The notes under the pieces are model-generated. The model saw nothing but the letters and a program-made list of their open reading frames with translations, did not search any database and was not told the DNA's origin. The translations under genes and the position numbers were made by a program. 64,000 nucleotides of DNA from Dyadobacter jiangsuensis (GTDB lineage: Bacteria > Bacteroidota > Bacteroidia > Cytophagales > Spirosomataceae), in assembly GCF_003014695.1 (NCBI RefSeq), contig NZ_PYAS01000003.1, positions 434,001 to 498,000 of the forward strand. The letters run 5' to 3'. Positions 1-10,208 of this stretch are shown piece after piece. Position 1 is the stretch's first letter. Every line of letters starts with the position of its first letter.

Positions 1-2
1 GC

Positions 3-62
3 CGCTTGTCTGCCACGGGTAACGACCTCGAAAAACTTTTTCTGGACATCATTTCAGCTTAA
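3..62 (+). CDS. ABC transporter ATP-binding protein, C-terminal end only
   Basis: Only the last 19 codons lie in the window, ending in TAA at 60-62. The tail reads ...TGNDLEKLFLDIISA, the kind of ending (DLEKLFL or DLEDVFL) common in ABC-2 type ATPases of the drug or lantibiotic export families. The next gene starts 3 bases after the stop and encodes an ABC-2 type permease in the same direction, so the two are probably co-transcribed and form one transporter. Assignment rests on this short tail and the neighbour; the nucleotide-binding motifs are outside the window. Confidence 0.6.
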   Translation, partial: RLSATGNDLEKLFLDIISA

Positions 63-65
63 CCG

Positions 66-842
66 ATGAATACGAAATTTTTTGCAAATACAACGGCGGA
101 GTTTATCAAAACGAAAAGAAGCTTCGCGCTGTGGCTGACGATCCTGGCTGCGCTGTTTATTCCCGCGATCAATGTTGTTATCCTGTTGGAAAGGCCGGAA
201 ATGCTGCTGGCCAAATTTGAACAAACTCCCTGGCTGACGTTCTTTCGGTTCAACTGGAAAAATGTAGCCGCCGTGATCCTGCCGATGTACATTATATTGA
301 TCACCAACCTGATCGTGCAGATCGAATTTCGGAACAATACGTGGAAGCAGGTGTATGCTTCGCCTCGCTCGTTTGCCGATATTTTCTTTTCGAAATTGGT
401 CGTGATCCAGGTGCTGGTACCGTTCTACATGCTTTGCTTTGATGGGTTTGTCGTTCTGGCGGGGTTGCTGGTGCACAGTGTAAACCCGGCCTACCGGTTA
501 ACAGCAAGCAGCATCGATTGGAACAGTTTGCTGATGATATCCGGCAGGGTATACCTGGGCTGTCTGGCTGTTTCGGTTATCCAGTACTGGCTGAGCCTGC
601 GTTTTCGGAACTTCGTTATTCCGCTTGGCCTTGGGCTGGGTTTGTGGATCACCGGCATTGTGCTGATGGATTGGGATAAAATCATCTATTATCCCTACGT
701 GTATTCCACATTTATGTTTTTCATTGACTTCGACAAAGAGCCGCAGCAACTCGTGGTAATTGTAACTAGTTCTATTGCCGCGCTCGTGCTGTCGGTGAGC
801 ATTGCCTATTACGATATGAAACACCGGCCAGAAAGAGGATAG
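66..842 (+). CDS. ABC-2 type transporter permease
   Basis: A 258-residue integral membrane protein with about six hydrophobic segments: near residues 22-42, 72-92, 115-135, 150-175, 185-205 and 225-248. There is a cytoplasmic-type N-terminus (MNTKFFANTTAEFIKTKRS) and a positively charged C-terminus. Size and layout match ABC-2 permeases of the lantibiotic-immunity/bacitracin group, in which a small ATPase pairs with a permease of about 250 residues. The ATPase gene ends 3 bases upstream, supporting translational coupling. The exported substrate cannot be read from sequence. No regulator is visible inside the window. The start ATG at 66 is the first codon after the upstream stop. Confidence 0.8.
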   Translation: MNTKFFANTTAEFIKTKRSFALWLTILAALFIPAINVVILLERPEMLLAKFEQTPWLTFFRFNWKNVAAVILPMYIILITNLIVQIEFRNNTWKQVYASPRSFADIFFSKLVVIQVLVPFYMLCFDGFVVLAGLLVHSVNPAYRLTASSIDWNSLLMISGRVYLGCLAVSVIQYWLSLRFRNFVIPLGLGLGLWITGIVLMDWDKIIYYPYVYSTFMFFIDFDKEPQQLVVIVTSSIAALVLSVSIAYYDMKHRPERG

Positions 843-856
843 GGAGCAGCAAAGAT

Positions 857-888
857 TTTTTAGTAGTTAACTGGTAGAATTACTTTTG
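857..888 (+). promoter_or_regulatory. Candidate Bacteroidota promoter for the first T9SS protein
   Basis: TACTTTTG at 881-888 matches the Bacteroidota -7 element TAnnTTTG. A TTTT run at 857-860 sits 20 bases upstream at the -33 position, a partial match to TTTG. Transcription would begin near 895 and give a short leader to the ATG at 940. This favours 940 as the start over the longer in-frame extension beginning at 886. Motif match only; no transcript data. Confidence 0.45.
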
Positions 889-939
889 GTTACAACCGGG
901 CATTTTGATTATGTTTGGTATTCCATATTCCACTTCTCT

Positions 940-3900
940 ATGAAAAAATTTTGCGTGCTGTTTGTGTTGAGTTTGATTGCCAGTATTCCCCTTTTTGCCC
1001 AATCTCCTTCCATTAAGATTACCTATCCCGGAACGGCGTGTCTGAACGCTGTCCAGAAGATACAGGTGACTGTTACCGGCAAGTACAATGTGGATAACCA
1101 GTTCACCGTGCAAATCCGTAAAGGCGATAACCTGCCTGTGATTTCTGAAATCCCGGCACGCCTGGTCGATGATAGAATTGAGGTGGTGCATTCCGATTCC
1201 AGCCTTTCGATTCCCCGGTATGTGCAAATGCGTGTTGCGACCAATTCGCCCAAAACCGAAAGCAACTGGGTGAATGTCGATATTCACACCAAAGGGAGCG
1301 TGAACCTGGCCCTGGCGGCTTCGGACACGATCAATCCCGGGGAGGATCTGACGCTCAAATTCACGGCATTCACCAAAAGCACGGCAACGGTCACGCTCAA
1401 CGATAGCTCCTATTTTACGCTGTCGTCGTTTGAGGAAGGCTATTTTGTGAACCTCCAATATAAAGGCGCCAACACAACCGCTCCATTTTACATCGCACAC
1501 GCCGAGAATGTGTGCGGCCCGATGAAAGTAAGCGGCCAGGTGAAGGCAACGTTGAATCCGACGTCGCTGCGGACGCTGTCGGTTTCACCGCAGGCGGTAT
1601 GTGAAGGAAGCGAAATTCGCGTCAACTTCGCCACGTCAGGCCCGGCACTACCGGCGAGCACGAAGTACCGATTGCGGATCAGCGTTTTTCAGGGAGACCA
1701 TTCGAACGTCAAAACAGTAGAAGTGCCCGCCCAACTGAAAGATAATGTGCTGGTGGCCACCTTTCCGACATCGTTTAACGTGACCTCGCGGGCCGAGTAC
1801 ATGCTCAGGATCATCACCGAAAATCCGGCGCTCCTGGGTGCCAATACATTTTTCGATTTTGTGGTTTATCCGCGCGGGTCAGCCGTGATCAATACCCCCA
1901 GCAAAACCATTGAAATGGGGGAGAAGCTGCCGGTCGGAATCACCTTTTCGGGTATCGCGCCCTATTCGGCGACGTTGCAGGACGGTACGGTGATCTCGTC
2001 GTCGCAGACCAACAGTCAGATAGATGTCCGGCCCGAAAAGACGACTTCTTACGCCATTAAAAGTGTTGCAAACGGCTGTGGCGTGCAGACAGTGACTTCC
2101 GGACCTACGATGGTCGTGACGGTCAAGCCCGGTATCGCGATGGAACCCTCGGTGGGCGAGCGTTTTTTTTGCGCGGGTTCGAAAGGCAAAATCCGGATGC
2201 TGTCGAATATCGCGGTCGGCGATGGTACCACGTTCACGGTCAACGGCATTGTGAACGAGCAGAAGATTTATGCATTCCCTGCAAAAAAAGTCGGCGATTA
2301 CCTGGAATTTGATATCCCCGTATTGCCGAAAGGCACCGACCTGGCTCTGGGTTACGACAAAATAGGGGCGTTTTACATTTCCAGCAGCAATCCTTCCTAT
2401 AAATCGGGCTATTACTATGATTACGGGATCAGAAGCATGCCTGAGATGGTGGTACTGCCGCATTCGGTCCTGAACTACAAGAATCCTTCCGAAGCAGGAT
2501 TCGGATATGGGTTGTACGGAAACGGGCCTTTCAAAATCGAAGACGCAGCAGGTAAAATTTACAATATCGATGGCTATTCGGCCTGGTACCCCAACTTTTA
2601 CATGAATAAAACACAGGATTTTAAGCTGAAATCAATCAGTAATGCCTGTTTTAAAAACGAAACAGTTCCTACTGTCCGCCTCACGCTCGATACGGCGGGC
2701 GCCGCTCCGGGGATTTATGTTCAGCCCTTGGATAAGGTTATTTGCAAGCAGGACAGCCTGGAAATCACTTTCATCAAAACGGGGACTTTCAATACGGGGA
2801 ACGTCTTCAAAATAGAAGGTTATATCGATTGCTGCACGTTTCAAACGCTGGCCACTGTGAGCAAGGATGGCACGCATAAAATCAAGGTGCCGGTGAGCCA
2901 GGGACAGTCTGGCTATCCGAACTTCCGGGTGGTTTCCTCGAACCCCGCGATCACCAGCAACCAGTTTGAAACGCAAATGCAAGGCACGCCGACGGATTTC
3001 AACATCAATCCCCCGGGTACACGCGAGGCACCCGTGGAGTACCTGCAAGGACAGGAGGTGTCATTGTGGGTTTCGAACCGCGAGGGAGGACTTTCCGCAT
3101 TCACCTACTCCGACGGCACCGGCGATCATACACAGGAATTGAACTCCTCGGTTTCTCACGCAGTCGTGCAGCCGCCTGTGGGGGTTGTGAGCGCCTATAC
3201 CATCAAATCGGCACGGAATCAGTGCGGGAGTTTTCCGGTGAACCTGACGACCTACGTCCGCGTGGTACCTTATCGCATTGTGATCTCGGCCGGGGAGAGC
3301 GGCTCGCCATTGCCGGCCTGCCGGAATGGGAGCCTGGTCGTACCCTTCGTGATTCTGGACGGTGACGCTTCGAAGGCTACTTTTTCGTTGCAAATAGCCC
3401 GTGATAAAACTTCCGAATTTACCGATCTGGCAACCGGGCTGACGTCCCGCACATTTTCCATCACGGTTCCCGAGTCCGTTGCGCCGGGCAGATACCAGAT
3501 GCGGGTTGCGTCTTCTGACGGCAGCGTTTCCAACGCGGTGGACCTGGTGATCGGTTCGGCGCCGTCCGCAACGATCAGCTCTACCGAGAAAGATCCGATC
3601 GTGCTCAATCCGGGACAGGGCATTTACGCCATGGTCAACTTTACCGGAACGGCGCCATGGACGATGATCTACGAAAACAGCGAAAAGCAAAGCACCGATA
3701 ACAATCCTTATCAACGCCCCATTTCAGCGATTGCACAAAAGGACTTTTCGCTGATCTCGGTTTACAACAATTGCGGTTACGGGTCGGTATCGGGTAAAGT
3801 TTCTGTGAAAGTGAATCCGATATTAAGCGTTTTGCCACTTCAGGACGAAGTCTGTGAGGGCGCGACGGTTCGGGTTTTTTACCAGTTGCAGGGTGACGCT

Positions 3901-5196
3901 TCACTCGATAAGGATTACATTGTTTTCGAGCTGGTGAACACCCGGACCGGCAAAGTCACCGGTGTGGATTCTACACGCGTACGGGCAGGCACGCTGGCGT
4001 TGAAAATGCCTGCCAACCCGGGCGACGATTATTACCGGTTCCGGGGCGTGGTACGGAGCTATAAGCTCTCTACGAGCACCGCGTTGACGATCAAGACGAA
4101 AGTCGATGTATCGATTATCGGCAACACGACGACTAACCCCGGAGAAAGTGCCCAGATCCAGATCCGCAGTAACAAGTCTGCCAATGAAGCGATTAATTAC
4201 CGCCTGTCCGACGGGCAGACCGGTACTTTCTACGGCGGCAGCGGGAATTCCGAGTTTTTCCTGAAAGTAAGCCCGACCAAAACAACTACTTACACGCTGG
4301 CATCGGTGGACAATGGCTGCGGCGAGGGTAAAAAGTCGGGAAGCGCTACGGTGGAAGTCAATCCGCCAGGCGAGCGGACGGTAACTGTTACAAGTTGGGA
4401 GCCATCCGACAACTCGGCGTTTTGCCTGGGCGATGCGATCCTGGTTCACTATGCGCAGAAAGGCAGTTTTTCGGCAGGAAACAAGATGACCGTGCAGTTT
4501 TCCGATACCACAGGCCGGAATTTCAAATCGGTGACCACTACGGGCAATGCCTCTCCGCTGAAGGCCATCGTTCCCGCCGATTTCATCCCCGGCAAACAAT
4601 ACCGCATGCGGGTAGTAGCTTCCGACGCGGGAACGGGCAGCGGTGCTTACGAATTCCCGCTGTCGCCCGGCACCAAGGCTGGCGCACGTTTTGCTTCCGA
4701 ATCCATCATTCAGGACGTTTCCGGAGCGGCCAAGCTCGTGGTGCTGCTGTCCGGCACGGGGCCTTGGGATTACCAGGTGGGCAGCCCGTTGGGCATTAAA
4801 ACCGAATATGCGACCTCCGCTACCGATACGATATTCCTTTATGAGAAGCCGCTGGCCGAGTATTACAAAATATTACAGGTGTCCAATCGCTGCGGCCCGG
4901 GCGCGGTCGAGAAGCCGGACGTTGTTCAGGTGGAAGTGATCACGGGCGAGCCCTCGCCGAGTGTTACACGCGTGACCGTCGCGCCCAATCCGGCAGACAA
5001 CCGTTTGCTGATCAAATTTCCGGATGCTGCCGAAAGGACAATCCGGCTCGTCAATGCGGGGGGTGTTCCAATGCTCGTCAAGCGCAGCTCACTTTTGGAA
5101 GACGAGCTGAATATCAGTCAGCTGCCTGCCGGTATTTACGTGTTGAGTATTGAGGGTAAAAACTTTAAATCGGCGCACAAAATCATCAAACGGTAG
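940..5196 (+). CDS. Giant secreted modular protein with T9SS C-terminal sorting domain (copy 1)
   Basis: 1418 residues. The start at 940 is chosen because it gives a clean signal peptide (MKKFCVLFVLSLIASIPLFA, then Q). The body is built from about seven degenerate beta-rich modules of 150-200 residues. Most end in a motif like Y.I.S..N.CG (for example YAIKSVANGCG, FSLISVYNNCG, YTLASVDNGCG), followed 15-30 residues later by a second Cys motif such as VCEGSEIRV or AFCLGDAILV. The last 80 residues form a type A T9SS sorting domain, with VAPNPADNRLLIKF and then LPAGIYVLSIEG before a basic end. Known biology of that domain implies outer-membrane export and cell-surface attachment or release. No catalytic domain was recognised; an adhesin or matrix role is inference. 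The next gene, 47 bases downstream, is a full-length paralogue. Confidence 0.85.
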   Translation: MKKFCVLFVLSLIASIPLFAQSPSIKITYPGTACLNAVQKIQVTVTGKYNVDNQFTVQIRKGDNLPVISEIPARLVDDRIEVVHSDSSLSIPRYVQMRVATNSPKTESNWVNVDIHTKGSVNLALAASDTINPGEDLTLKFTAFTKSTATVTLNDSSYFTLSSFEEGYFVNLQYKGANTTAPFYIAHAENVCGPMKVSGQVKATLNPTSLRTLSVSPQAVCEGSEIRVNFATSGPALPASTKYRLRISVFQGDHSNVKTVEVPAQLKDNVLVATFPTSFNVTSRAEYMLRIITENPALLGANTFFDFVVYPRGSAVINTPSKTIEMGEKLPVGITFSGIAPYSATLQDGTVISSSQTNSQIDVRPEKTTSYAIKSVANGCGVQTVTSGPTMVVTVKPGIAMEPSVGERFFCAGSKGKIRMLSNIAVGDGTTFTVNGIVNEQKIYAFPAKKVGDYLEFDIPVLPKGTDLALGYDKIGAFYISSSNPSYKSGYYYDYGIRSMPEMVVLPHSVLNYKNPSEAGFGYGLYGNGPFKIEDAAGKIYNIDGYSAWYPNFYMNKTQDFKLKSISNACFKNETVPTVRLTLDTAGAAPGIYVQPLDKVICKQDSLEITFIKTGTFNTGNVFKIEGYIDCCTFQTLATVSKDGTHKIKVPVSQGQSGYPNFRVVSSNPAITSNQFETQMQGTPTDFNINPPGTREAPVEYLQGQEVSLWVSNREGGLSAFTYSDGTGDHTQELNSSVSHAVVQPPVGVVSAYTIKSARNQCGSFPVNLTTYVRVVPYRIVISAGESGSPLPACRNGSLVVPFVILDGDASKATFSLQIARDKTSEFTDLATGLTSRTFSITVPESVAPGRYQMRVASSDGSVSNAVDLVIGSAPSATISSTEKDPIVLNPGQGIYAMVNFTGTAPWTMIYENSEKQSTDNNPYQRPISAIAQKDFSLISVYNNCGYGSVSGKVSVKVNPILSVLPLQDEVCEGATVRVFYQLQGDASLDKDYIVFELVNTRTGKVTGVDSTRVRAGTLALKMPANPGDDYYRFRGVVRSYKLSTSTALTIKTKVDVSIIGNTTTNPGESAQIQIRSNKSANEAINYRLSDGQTGTFYGGSGNSEFFLKVSPTKTTTYTLASVDNGCGEGKKSGSATVEVNPPGERTVTVTSWEPSDNSAFCLGDAILVHYAQKGSFSAGNKMTVQFSDTTGRNFKSVTTTGNASPLKAIVPADFIPGKQYRMRVVASDAGTGSGAYEFPLSPGTKAGARFASESIIQDVSGAAKLVVLLSGTGPWDYQVGSPLGIKTEYATSATDTIFLYEKPLAEYYKILQVSNRCGPGAVEKPDVVQVEVITGEPSPSVTRVTVAPNPADNRLLIKFPDAAERTIRLVNAGGVPMLVKRSSLLEDELNISQLPAGIYVLSIEGKNFKSAHKIIKR

Positions 5197-5243
5197 GGTA
5201 ATACCAACCTGCTTTTTTTACAGCCATTGAAAAACATCAACTT

Positions 5244-8200
5244 ATGAAGCATATTTTGCGGGGACTGCTGGTGCTGATCCACCTTTCGTTTTTTGCCAGG
5301 GCACAAACACCGTCTGTTACGGTAAGTAATACCGAGCTGGCATGTCTTGGAAAGGCGCATCGGATTCCGGTTACGATTACCGGCAGTTTCAATGCCGATA
5401 ATCAGTTTTCGGTACAGGTACGTGAAAGTGACAAGCCGATGGTTCTGGCAACTTTGCCAGCGGTTTTGAAAGGCGAGAATATGGAAGTTGTGTACCAGGA
5501 TTCGACGTTGTCGGCATTTGGGATGCTGCAATTCCGCATTATCTCGTCTTCACCCAAAACCGAAAGCAACTGGTCTTATTTTAAAGTGCATTCCAAAGGT
5601 ACAATCGAACTTGCTTCCGCTATTTCCGATACGGTCAATCTGGGAGAGGAACTGGTTTTGAAATTCACCACTTTCAGCAGCACCGAAGTCGATTTAACGC
5701 TCAACGACGGCACTCAGCTGGAATTAACGCCGTATTCGCAAACGGGTTTCACGGCCTACCACACGATAGGCGCCCACACCACAGCGCCGTTTTCGATCCG
5801 TACCGCCACCAACGCCTGCGGGGCCATGCGTACGAGCGGAACGGTCAAGCCCGTAGCGAACCCGACCTCCGTGCGGACGCTCGCGGCCGATGCATTCAAT
5901 GTGTGTGAAAATAGCCAGGTCAGGATTGCATTCAATACGATCGGGTCGGCGCTGAAACCGGGTAACAAATACCGTGTCAGGTTCCGGTCGTCGGACTCTT
6001 CCCCGTATGTGACAGTCAAAACCATGGAAGCACCCGCCGAGCTGAAAGACGGCTGGGTGGTAACCCGCGTGCCGGATAACCTGAATCTGACGGACAAAAC
6101 CAATTTCAAGGTGATCATTATCGCCGATGAGCATGGCATTGTGGGCTCGCCCGGTGACTTTGTATTGACCGTCCACCCCAAGCCGCAGGTGAGTTTTTTT
6201 ACACCGGATACCCGCATTGATTTGGGGGCCGAGACGCGGGTAGGTGTTATTTTCAAAGGGGTGCCTCCTTTTTCGGTGCAATTGGGCGATGGTTCTGCCA
6301 TCACCGCAGATTATTCGGGAGAAGTGTACGTGTATAAAAGTCCGGATAAGACCACCGCTTACAGCATTCAATCGATGTCGTCGGGATGCGGCGTTACCAG
6401 CCTTCCTGCACCCGCGCGCATGACCGTGACCGTCGGGCAGGGCATTTCGCTGGTTCCCGCGGGCAATCCGCAAATATTGTGTGCCGGTACCCGCGCCAGG
6501 GTGAAGATCCGGGCGAACGGCAATTTCAGCGCAGGCACATCCTATACGGTACATGCTGTTTACGGGTCTTCCAAATCCTTTTCATTCGCAGCTACCCGTG
6601 ACGGCGATTACCTCGAATTTCTGATTCCCGAGCTCCCATCCGGAACGCCGGCCGAGCAGCTTTACGATGGTTTGAATAATATGTACGTGAGTACGCAGAG
6701 CCCGGCGCTGAAATCCAATCCGTCCTATATTTTCCTGATCCAGAGCAAGCCGCAGATCGTATCGGGCACCAGCGATTATACATTCGATGAGCCGGGCCTC
6801 AAAACGCTGAACTACAAACTTTACGGTAAATGGCCGTTTACAATCGAGGATGAGGCCGGGAACCAGATCGTCGTCAAAAATGACTGGTGGGCACCCGAAG
6901 TATATCTGGACAAGACGAAGGATTTTAAAATCAAGTCGATCAGCAACGCATGCTTCAAAACTGAAAATATTCCCGCTACGCGCCTGACACTCACGAACAA
7001 CACTGCGCCTGGCTTGTATCTCGAACGCCTTCCGGCGCGCATTTGTGCGGACGACAGCCTGGAAGTGAAGATTTTAGCGCCCGGCAATTTTGGAGCGGAT
7101 AATGAGTTTCAAATCCAGGCCTATGCAGAGTGCTGTAATTTCACGACGTTAAAAACCGTCAAATCGGGAGGGAGTTATAAAGTAAAAATTCCGGCGAGCC
7201 AGAACGGTTATACCTATATGTCGGGTATCAAAGTGGTGTCCAAGAACCCGTTCCTGACAACTGAAACTTACCAGTTCGGTGTCGATACGCCTTTGACGGA
7301 CTTTGTGGTCAATCCGGCGTGTACCCGTGAGCAGCCCGCCATGCTGCCTGATAATGGCGAATGGTCGGTGAATTTCTCGGCCAAGGGAGGCGGGGTGTCA
7401 TCGGCTGTTTATTCCGACGGCAATGCCGAACATACCCTTGTGTTCGGAGAGCCCTATCAGGCCATTATTCCGATTACCTCGACGCCGGGTACCACCACAG
7501 TTTACACGCTCAAATCCATGGGCAACAGCTGCGGCGTGCGGCAGGCGAATTTGTCGACTTATATCAAAGTACTGCCATACCAAGTCAAAATCGCGAGTTT
7601 CGATTTTACAGTCAACCGGTTTTGTGCAGGGAACCAGATCCGTGTGCCGTATTCTTTTGCCAACGGGAGTCCGGGTGACGGCGTGACGTTCAGTATGGAG
7701 CTCTCGCGTGCGGACGAGCTGAATTACCGCGTGATCGCAAGCGGTGAGCGCTCCAATCTCATTAGCGGGGTACTTCCGGCGAGACTGGCGGAGGGGAATT
7801 ATAAAATACGTATCGTGTCGTCCGACGGCGTCATTTCCAATACAGCCGATTTTTTCGTGGGTGTATTGCCCAGCGCCACCATTTCGAGCGATCTACCGCA
7901 GCCGATCACCGTTCCCGGCAACCGTTATATCGAGCTCGATGTACAGTTTGCGGGAACCTATCCGTGGACGGCCGTTTATGAGGATCATACCAGCCAGACT
8001 GCCACCCACAACATCAAGCGGAGGGTTTATCCAACCCAGGGAGGCACTTTTGAGCTTAAAACCGTCTACAACCAATGCGGTTACGGCACGGTTTCCGGAG
8101 CGGTGGTTGTGAAGGTACCTCCTTTGTTGACGGCTACCACCGATAATTACACCGCCTGCAACGGCAAGACTTTTACCGTGGATTACGAGCTGTCAGGAGA

Positions 8201-9491
8201 TACCGAGATGGGCGACGGCTACATTGCATTCGAGCTGATCGACCCGCAAACTTCCAGGGTAATCCCGCTGGATTCGACAAAGGTCAGAAAGGGTTCCATC
8301 AATCTGAAAATGCCATCGAACCTCACCGGCGACTTGTACCAGCTCCGTTGTACTTTCAAAAAAGGAGGGTTGTCGACAGATTTCTTTGTTTACATTACAC
8401 GCCCGGTGAAAGTGACGCTCAGCGGTAATACGGTGATTAACAATGGCGGGCAAACCGCATTGATCCTCCGTACGGATAATACCGTGCCGGAACGGGTCTA
8501 TTACGAGCTGTCGGATGGTACAAAAGGCTCATTTTTGGGTGGTTCGGAGCATTACCTTACCGTCAGTCCAGCGACTACTACGACATACACGCTTGTATCC
8601 GTTTCGAATAGCTGTGGAGCGGGCACAGCGGCGGGTAGTGCGACTGTGGAAGTGAATCCGCCTGCTGCACGTACTGTGAGCGTGTCAAGTTATGGGTCTG
8701 TGAATATGGGGCTATGCGTAGGAGATTCCATCCTGGTTTACTATGCGCAAAACGGAGCATTTACAGCCGGCAACATCATGACGGTCCAACTGTCGGACAC
8801 TACCGGGAAAAATTTTCGGGCCATTCCTACCGCCGGCAAATCATCGCCGCTCCGTGCATTGCTTCCGACGGATTTATCACCGGGCAAAGGCTACCGGCTG
8901 CGCGTAGTGGCATCCGACGCGGGGACAGCCGCCGGCGCCTATCCTACACCATTGATGACGGGCGAGAAAGCTATCGCGCGCTTTGCGTCGGATTTCGTGC
9001 CCTACAAAGAAGGTATTGACCCGGTAGCCGTCGTACTGCTTTCGGGCAGCGGACCGTGGCAATACGACCTTGTCCTGGGCAACAGCAACCGGCAAACGTT
9101 TTACACCACCAGCGCAGTCGATTCCATCGTGTTGCGGCAGGCATTACCGGGGCAGGTTTATAATCTGCGGAATGTGTATGGCCAATGCGGCTCTGGCACA
9201 GTCGGTACGCCTTCCAATGTGACGGTAGCATTGGTCACCGCCGAACCGCGGCCGGTGGGCAGCCAGGTGGTTGTCGCTCCCAATCCGGCGCGGGATTACC
9301 TGCAAATTACTTTTGAAACGGCCCTGCCGCGCAGCATTGTGCTGCGCGACAGCCGGGGTACCAGTATTCGGGCGAAGCAGGTGCGGGGCCGGGAGGAAAA
9401 CCTGGATATCCGGAGTTTGATGCCGGGCGTGTATTTGTTGCAGGTGGAAGAAAACGGAAGGAAGCAGGTGTTCCGGGTGGTGAAGTATTAG
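5244..9491 (+). CDS. Giant secreted modular protein with T9SS C-terminal sorting domain (copy 2)
   Basis: 1415 residues, a tandem paralogue of the preceding gene with the same module order and closely similar landmarks ([51 protein letters not shown]). A signal peptide is present ([21 protein letters not shown]). The C-terminus carries the T9SS sorting signature [15 protein letters not shown] and [13 protein letters not shown], ending in a basic tail. Conserved paired Cys motifs in each module suggest disulfides or a conserved fold at module borders. The gene is probably co-transcribed with copy 1. Its stop codon overlaps the stop of the convergent acetyltransferase gene by 4 bases. Function beyond surface export is unknown. 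Confidence 0.85.
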   Translation: MKHILRGLLVLIHLSFFARAQTPSVTVSNTELACLGKAHRIPVTITGSFNADNQFSVQVRESDKPMVLATLPAVLKGENMEVVYQDSTLSAFGMLQFRIISSSPKTESNWSYFKVHSKGTIELASAISDTVNLGEELVLKFTTFSSTEVDLTLNDGTQLELTPYSQTGFTAYHTIGAHTTAPFSIRTATNACGAMRTSGTVKPVANPTSVRTLAADAFNVCENSQVRIAFNTIGSALKPGNKYRVRFRSSDSSPYVTVKTMEAPAELKDGWVVTRVPDNLNLTDKTNFKVIIIADEHGIVGSPGDFVLTVHPKPQVSFFTPDTRIDLGAETRVGVIFKGVPPFSVQLGDGSAITADYSGEVYVYKSPDKTTAYSIQSMSSGCGVTSLPAPARMTVTVGQGISLVPAGNPQILCAGTRARVKIRANGNFSAGTSYTVHAVYGSSKSFSFAATRDGDYLEFLIPELPSGTPAEQLYDGLNNMYVSTQSPALKSNPSYIFLIQSKPQIVSGTSDYTFDEPGLKTLNYKLYGKWPFTIEDEAGNQIVVKNDWWAPEVYLDKTKDFKIKSISNACFKTENIPATRLTLTNNTAPGLYLERLPARICADDSLEVKILAPGNFGADNEFQIQAYAECCNFTTLKTVKSGGSYKVKIPASQNGYTYMSGIKVVSKNPFLTTETYQFGVDTPLTDFVVNPACTREQPAMLPDNGEWSVNFSAKGGGVSSAVYSDGNAEHTLVFGEPYQAIIPITSTPGTTTVYTLKSMGNSCGVRQANLSTYIKVLPYQVKIASFDFTVNRFCAGNQIRVPYSFANGSPGDGVTFSMELSRADELNYRVIASGERSNLISGVLPARLAEGNYKIRIVSSDGVISNTADFFVGVLPSATISSDLPQPITVPGNRYIELDVQFAGTYPWTAVYEDHTSQTATHNIKRRVYPTQGGTFELKTVYNQCGYGTVSGAVVVKVPPLLTATTDNYTACNGKTFTVDYELSGDTEMGDGYIAFELIDPQTSRVIPLDSTKVRKGSINLKMPSNLTGDLYQLRCTFKKGGLSTDFFVYITRPVKVTLSGNTVINNGGQTALILRTDNTVPERVYYELSDGTKGSFLGGSEHYLTVSPATTTTYTLVSVSNSCGAGTAAGSATVEVNPPAARTVSVSSYGSVNMGLCVGDSILVYYAQNGAFTAGNIMTVQLSDTTGKNFRAIPTAGKSSPLRALLPTDLSPGKGYRLRVVASDAGTAAGAYPTPLMTGEKAIARFASDFVPYKEGIDPVAVVLLSGSGPWQYDLVLGNSNRQTFYTTSAVDSIVLRQALPGQVYNLRNVYGQCGSGTVGTPSNVTVALVTAEPRPVGSQVVVAPNPARDYLQITFETALPRSIVLRDSRGTSIRAKQVRGREENLDIRSLMPGVYLLQVEENGRKQVFRVVKY

Positions 9492-10063
9492 TGTGCCAAA
9501 TGGTCTTTAACGACCTTCGCCGGGATGCCCGCTACCACGGTGTTCGGCGGCACATCGCGACTTACCACCGCACCGGCGGCCACCACCGCATTTTCTCCCA
9601 CCGTAACACCCGGCAAAATAGTTGCACCGGCACCAATCCAGGCGTTTCGTTTGATATGCACTGGTTTGGGGATCAGTGCCTGGCGGTCCGACGGGTCGAG
9701 CGGGTGATTTTCGGAAGTAATATTCACGCGCGGGCCTATCAGCACGTCATCTTCGATGGTAATGCCGCCAATATCCAGGAACGAGCAGGCGTGATTTATG
9801 AATACGTTTTTGCCGAGTGTCGTGAACTGCCCGAAATTGGTGTAGAACGGCGGAAAAATGGTGGTCGACTCGTCGATCCGGGTGCCGAAAATCTCGCTGA
9901 GCCGGTCACGTACCTGATCGGTATCAGTCGCCTGCGCGTTCATTTGTGTGCACAAGCGTATGGTTCGGGCGACTACCTTTCCGAAGTCGTCGTAACCGGG
10001 ATCGTCTTTGCGTATTGTCTCACCGGCGCGCATGCGATCGAAAATGTTGGTGTTGCTTTCCAT
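9488..10063 (-). CDS. Sugar O-acetyltransferase, maltose/galactoside acetyltransferase family
   Basis: 191 residues. The N-terminus resembles the maltose acetyltransferase cap ([15 protein letters not shown]). It is followed by left-handed beta-helix hexapeptide repeats ([38 protein letters not shown]) and the usual family ending [13 protein letters not shown]. The His of SENHPLDP aligns with the catalytic His of LacA/NodL-type enzymes. These are acetyl-CoA dependent cytoplasmic O-acetyltransferases acting on sugars; the actual acceptor is unknown. The gene lies 145 bases downstream of the AraC regulator on the same strand and has its own promoter-like element. Its stop overlaps the stop of the convergent T9SS gene. 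Confidence 0.85.
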   Translation of the reverse strand: MESNTNIFDRMRAGETIRKDDPGYDDFGKVVARTIRLCTQMNAQATDTDQVRDRLSEIFGTRIDESTTIFPPFYTNFGQFTTLGKNVFINHACSFLDIGGITIEDDVLIGPRVNITSENHPLDPSDRQALIPKPVHIKRNAWIGAGATILPGVTVGENAVVAAGAVVSRDVPPNTVVAGIPAKVVKDHLAH

Positions 10064-10148
10064 TGTTTTTTAATGCTATTCTAATTCTTAGCTAGCTCCA
10101 TATCATACATGCATTTTCATCATAGATTTTCTTACTGATGATCTGTGA

Positions 10149-10156
10149 CAAAGGTA
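10149..10156 (-). promoter_or_regulatory. -7 element upstream of the acetyltransferase
   Basis: Read on the minus strand this is TACCTTTG, a perfect TAnnTTTG match, placed 86 bases before the acetyltransferase start. No good TTG was found 19-21 bases further upstream, so only the -7 half is supported. Confidence 0.4.
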
Positions 10157-10208
10157 GCCCGTCAGGAGACATTGGCGGTAAAGACAATCAAACCGATCAT
10201 TAAGAATT

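Noticed and set aside
5197..5243. T-run after the first T9SS gene (about 5211-5219) as a terminator
   Set aside because: Only a very short possible stem precedes it, and the next gene is a same-strand paralogue likely to be co-transcribed.
5724..6554. A 276-codon antisense frame inside the second T9SS gene
   Set aside because: Arg, Gly and His-rich composition with no recognisable motif; the opposite strand encodes a clear modular protein.
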